A stretch of DNA of 11,834 bases, from positions 1 through 11,834 of the forward strand of contig JAFREE010000327.1 in the NCBI GenBank assembly GCA_019400425.1, written 5' to 3'. The notes under the pieces are model-generated. The model saw only the letters and a list, made by a program, of their open reading frames with translations, searched no databases and had not been told where the DNA came from. Made by a program: the position numbers and the translations under genes. Of the stretch, positions 8,316-11,834 are shown piece after piece; position 1 is the first letter of the stretch, and each line of letters opens with the position of its first letter. This DNA comes from Hymenochaete sp. R1 (Eukaryota > Basidiomycota > Agaricomycetes > Hymenochaetales > Hymenochaetaceae).

Positions 8316-11300
8316 ATGTCTCCACCCCTTGCGAAAAGACAAAAAACACCAGTCTTGACTGGCTCAAAATCCGGATCCAAGAATGTTCGAGGACCCTTGA
8401 GGGAGAACTCGGTGGTCGATTTAAGCAGCGACATAAAAACAGCGGAAGAACAAAGACAAGGCAAAGGGAAGAACGCGCGGAAACCGAAGAGAGTAAAGCA
8501 AAGATCACGACCGGAGCTGGCACCTGCTATGCAGCGAAGCAATCGTCTCCAAGTAGGAGCAACAAATGAGGACAAGGGCGTGGCCGCTGGGAGTGGTGAA
8601 GAAGCGGGGACTTCGACAGTGACGTCAGAATCGAACGTGCGCGAGGTCACCACGGGTGATCAATTACCCTCAGCACATGGACTGAAACGCAAACGCAGCA
8701 AGTCAAGCCTGTCCGACTTAACTGATCTCGACGCTGACCACGATGTTGAAGGTAGCGACCGACCGCAGCTGAGAAAAGGGTCAAGTGCTGACGCAGCGCC
8801 AACAGCAAATTCAGCTCACGAAAAAGAAGTCAGGACTGCATTCGGTCCTCAGGTTACAGACATCATAGACAAAGCAGACGGCGAAGAAGACGACGAGGCT
8901 GAAAGCAATGGCAAAGCAGAGGGCACAAAGGACGGCGACGAACAAAGACTTGCGGGAGAAACGAAAGCGACGACAGCACAAGACGTTCACATGAGTGGAG
9001 ATGGCAAAACGACTGAGGGCGAAGATGAGGAATTAGAACGTGCTCCAGACCAAGGTCCAAAGATTCTGACAGGTGCAGGCAAGGGCGAAAGGGTGGAGGA
9101 ACATGGGCAAGTCGGAGACGACAATGATGGCAGACGGCATGGAGACGTTGCCGATGATGGAATCAAGGCTATACGAAAAGAAAACTTTGCAGCATCTGGA
9201 GTTGTTTCCCTCGCGCACAAGTCCATAAGCAAGGAAGATAAGTCCCTCTTCAGGGTGACTCTGCGCAACGTGTACGAACTGGCCACTCTGGCAGGCGGGG
9301 GTATTGAAGAGTCCAGGGCTCTGTTTCTGGTGTCCCCCCTTGCGCAATCCCTGCGCTACAACGTGCCTCAAAGCACTCGAAGACAAGTTATTCAGGAAGC
9401 CCTGAAATTTACGGGTACAAGCGCACCGGGCGTGACCGTGGCAGACCAGAAATGGGCAGAGTGTCTCTGAGACGTGTACACACTCTGCCACCATTTCAAC
9501 TGCCTAGTTGATCTCAGCGCGAGATACGCAGACCACGACCGAAGATGGCTCTCCAAGGCGGCTTTCAAGATGACAGCGATTGCCGGAGGCCAAAACTCCT
9601 GCATCCACAACGGTCTCTTGCAACTATTGTTACTGGACCGCATTGTGGACGCCTCCATAGCCGACACCGACACGGCTCAGTTCAAAGACCCAGGCAGGAA
9701 CCATTGAGTGTGCGTTGAACCATACATGATTAATGACAAAGCGATGGACAATGTGGGAGACGTAGTGGAATGGGAGCTTGTGCTGCAGAAATACACTGTA
9801 GCTCGCGCGACCGAAGGACAATCGAGTGTTCGCGGCGAAGGACTGTCAGGCCAACAAGCAGCAGAATTCAAGAAGGGGACGAGTGATGAAGCATCCTCGC
9901 TCGCTGTGCGCAGCTTAGTGCGCCAAGCGAAATTCGTGGAGGTAAAAGCCCACGCATTGCATGTCGAAGAACTTATGTGCCTGTGCATGCTTGGACTTTG
10001 AGCTCTGATGTTGGTGCGTGCAAAAGACAAAGAACTTGCGAGATTCGATAGCTCACCTTTGAAATCTCTGTCTCAAATTTTTCTGATTACCACAGCGCGG
10101 CCAAGCTCGTGCTGCAGTGCGCTACGGGCTAGGAGGACGCCGCACTCCGGACAAAATTGACCTGAATGATGAGGACAACGCGGACGAAGGTGGCGAACCT
10201 CGCAAACTGTGGTCAGATGAGGCACCTCTGCGGGAACTGTTAGGGTGCGTCATTGTCCCCTTAGAGTCTGTGCGGTAACTGATAGTTCATGGAAGGTCTG
10301 CTTTTGGCGAGGAGGTCAACCAGCTGTTACAGGGCCTCGACAATCTGCAACTGCTGACCCCACTGTACACTGCAGTCGTGATCAGTCTAGTTTGGATCCT
10401 GCAAGGGAAACTTCCAGCGGTGCGCGGCACAGGGAAAATCCCTCTTCACGGACTCATTCAAGCAGCTATAGCACCCAAGATGTCGGAAGGGTCAAAGATG
10501 CGTCAGGTGGAGAAGGACCTTTTCCGCCTTATTGTCGATATGTCCATAAACAGACCGAAGGACTATTATGCACGCATGGAAGCCATAACCGCCAAGTGGT
10601 GCAACGATATAGGAAGCGGCCCCCAACCCTTTCTTCAGACGCGGAGTGACGCTGTCGCTCACATCGAGGATATGAATACTGAAGAGACCAGCTCGCAGGG
10701 CGGCGATGACCGCAACACAGGAAAAGTACCGGGAATGACCATTCCCTCTGCATGAAAAGCGTCAATCCCCCCAAAGACCCAAAGAAAAGCAGCAGGAGAC
10801 GGCGATGCAGAACTGAGCGTGCAACGAGAACAGATGAAGACGCTGTGGAGGGCACGGATGCAGCAAGAGAAGCAGGACAAACGACTGAGCAATCCGTACC
10901 AGGTTGCTCATTGTTTCTCAAAGTTGTTGACCCAGAATTTCAAGCCCGGGTCCAAAAAAAATTATGCCAAGGGATTTTTCTTCGATCAAAAGGGTGAAGT
11001 GCCAGACTGGATGGAACTTCTTGAGCGTGGCTCGGATGAGGAGGGATTTGGCGCAGACGCAACCTCGACCTCGGACGTTCGATCCAAAGCAATGGAGGAA
11101 ATCGATAATCCATTGCTTTACACAACTGAGAGACAAGGCAAGACGTCGAAGCTTGGATCGAAGAGCAAAGGGACGATACACGCGGACCCCGTCCGATTAC
11201 AACCAGGACGTGCAAAAAAAGAGGTCGGAAAAACATACAAGTTTGCTGACGTCGAACCGCCGGCTGACGATGTGCGCAACCTCTCTCCGTACAACAATAC

Positions 11301-11637
11301 GAGATGCAGATGTGCAAACGTTGTCGACGTTGGAGCATCTGATCAAGTGTCAGCAAGGAAGCTTGACAGTGAGCCATGTGACGCCGCCGAGACGGGCCAG
11401 ACACATGCCTCAGAGCCTCAACACAGTAAGTTTGCACACTCAGTTATGTTTGCCCTATTCTCTCTGAAACGTTTGGTTTGCGTTGCAGCGATTCCCGTCT
11501 CGGCTCCCTCGACGGACGACGGGGACGAATATACTTTCGGCGCGGGAACTAAGGACATCCGCGTGAAAAGGGAGTTAGTTTCCCGCACTTTCGAAGCGCC
11601 AACAAGGTCCACAAAATGGACAGGAAGACGCGAACGA
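8316..11637 (+). pseudogene. Gene D: long unknown gene broken by four in-frame TGA codons
   Basis: ATG 8316 lies in CACCATGTC. One frame runs to 10013, interrupted only by TGA at 9468, 9705 and 9999. An 82-nt intron (10014-10095, GTGCGT to ACCACAG, CTGAT branch) joins in phase to 10096-10244; a 51-nt intron (10245-10295) joins to 10296-11425, which holds a fourth TGA at 10753; a 63-nt intron (11426-11488, GTAAGT to GTTGCAG) joins to 11489-11637, ending at GTGAGT. That is 1042 codons with four stops and no frameshift, open at its 3' end. Residues 1-300 are low complexity with basic patches (AKRQK; KGKNARKPKRVKQRSR at 51-66; LKRKRSK at 123) and a SIM-like VVDLSSD at 33-39. From about 305 the protein looks folded and helical, in places hydrophobic (PLYTAVVISLVWILQGK), and the last 300 residues are again polar. 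No family recognised. The part before the first stop, 384 residues, could still be made. An alternative 93-nt intron (9415-9507) would skip the first TGA in phase, but would remove coding-like sequence and leave three stops. Confidence 0.6.
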
Positions 11638-11834
11638 GTGAGTGCCGTGATTTTTTGTTTGCACCGTTTCGCGATAACTTATGTCTTGTCGATGTTGTTG
11701 AAGTATGTGCTCTTAGCACTCATGGTCTCTCTTAATTTTTGTTCCTTTTATCTGTTTCTTTTGTCCCCATTTACATGTGTCCATTTTCTTTCCTTTAATT
11801 CGTTTATTTGTTTCACTTCATATCTCATTGAATA
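11638..11834 (+). other. T-rich tail after gene D, probable long intron or 3' flank
   Basis: From the GTGAGT donor at 11638 to the window end the sequence is pyrimidine-rich (TTTTTT, TTTCTTTTG, TTTTCTTTCC) and shows no exon. One frame stays open throughout, but it encodes mostly Phe, Leu, Ser and Cys, as expected from T-richness. If it is an intron it exceeds 196 nt, longer than any other here. It may instead be the 3' flank, or sequence inserted into the gene. Confidence 0.4.

Noticed and set aside
9033..9494. 153-codon open frame on the - strand
   Set aside because: It is the antisense shadow of gene D, whose + strand frame is continuous with in-phase introns.
9415..9507. Intron in gene D that would skip TGA 9468
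   Set aside because: It keeps phase, but removes a well-formed coding stretch (WAECL before the stop, then DVYTLCHHFNCL) and three later TGAs would remain, so a nonsense mutation is the simpler reading.
10940..11467. Open frames of 165-167 codons on both strands near 11 kb
   Set aside because: The + strand frame of gene D stays open through the whole interval and joins its neighbours in phase. These others are shadows with Arg- and Cys-rich composition.
8316..11637. UGA recoded as an amino acid (selenocysteine or alternative code)
   Set aside because: Basidiomycetes use the standard code and lack selenocysteine machinery, gene A, B and C frames avoid internal TGA under the chosen splicing, and genes B and C themselves end at TGA.

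Overview
The window looks like nuclear DNA of a filamentous basidiomycete, probably an agaricomycete. The evidence is indirect. All plausible genes lie on the + strand and are broken by very short GT-AG introns (about 39 to 95 nt) with CTRAY-like branch sites. The products are long hydrophilic proteins of the orphan kind common in mushroom genomes. I can place it no more finely, and I see no rRNA, complete tRNA, CRISPR array or recognisable transposase.

Layout. 91-2067: gene A, two exons, a 645-residue unknown protein whose C-terminus carries three SUMO-interacting-motif-like IDL[VST] segments and an acidic tail; a CACGTG palindrome lies just upstream. 2068-3631: mostly non-coding, with scattered short open stretches that may be gene relics. 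3632-4033: gene B, two exons, a 117-residue divergent ubiquitin-like protein ending exactly in LRGG, followed by an intron in its 3' UTR. 4118-5317: non-coding, with a second E-box, a tRNA-3'-end-like scrap and a possible spliced uORF. 5318-5723: coding-like fragments that do not join cleanly. 5724-8027: gene C, an 11-exon model coding 555 residues, unknown function, with an acidic region, a basic patch and an acidic tail. 8028-8315: promoter-like spacer with a third E-box. 8316-11637: gene D, one long reading frame of about 1040 codons over four exons that join in phase, but broken by four in-frame stops, all TGA, with no frameshift. 11638-11834: T-rich, intron-like, running off the window.

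How the parts may relate. The strongest recognisable biology is ubiquitin/SUMO-like: a free ubiquitin-like protein that has lost the K48 and K63 positions, a neighbour with tandem SIM-like motifs, and a third gene with one such motif. Shared function is inference only; motif recurrence and proximity are all the sequence shows. Gene D appears to be a recently broken copy of an unknown gene, with a stop spectrum that fits C-to-T change at CGA codons.
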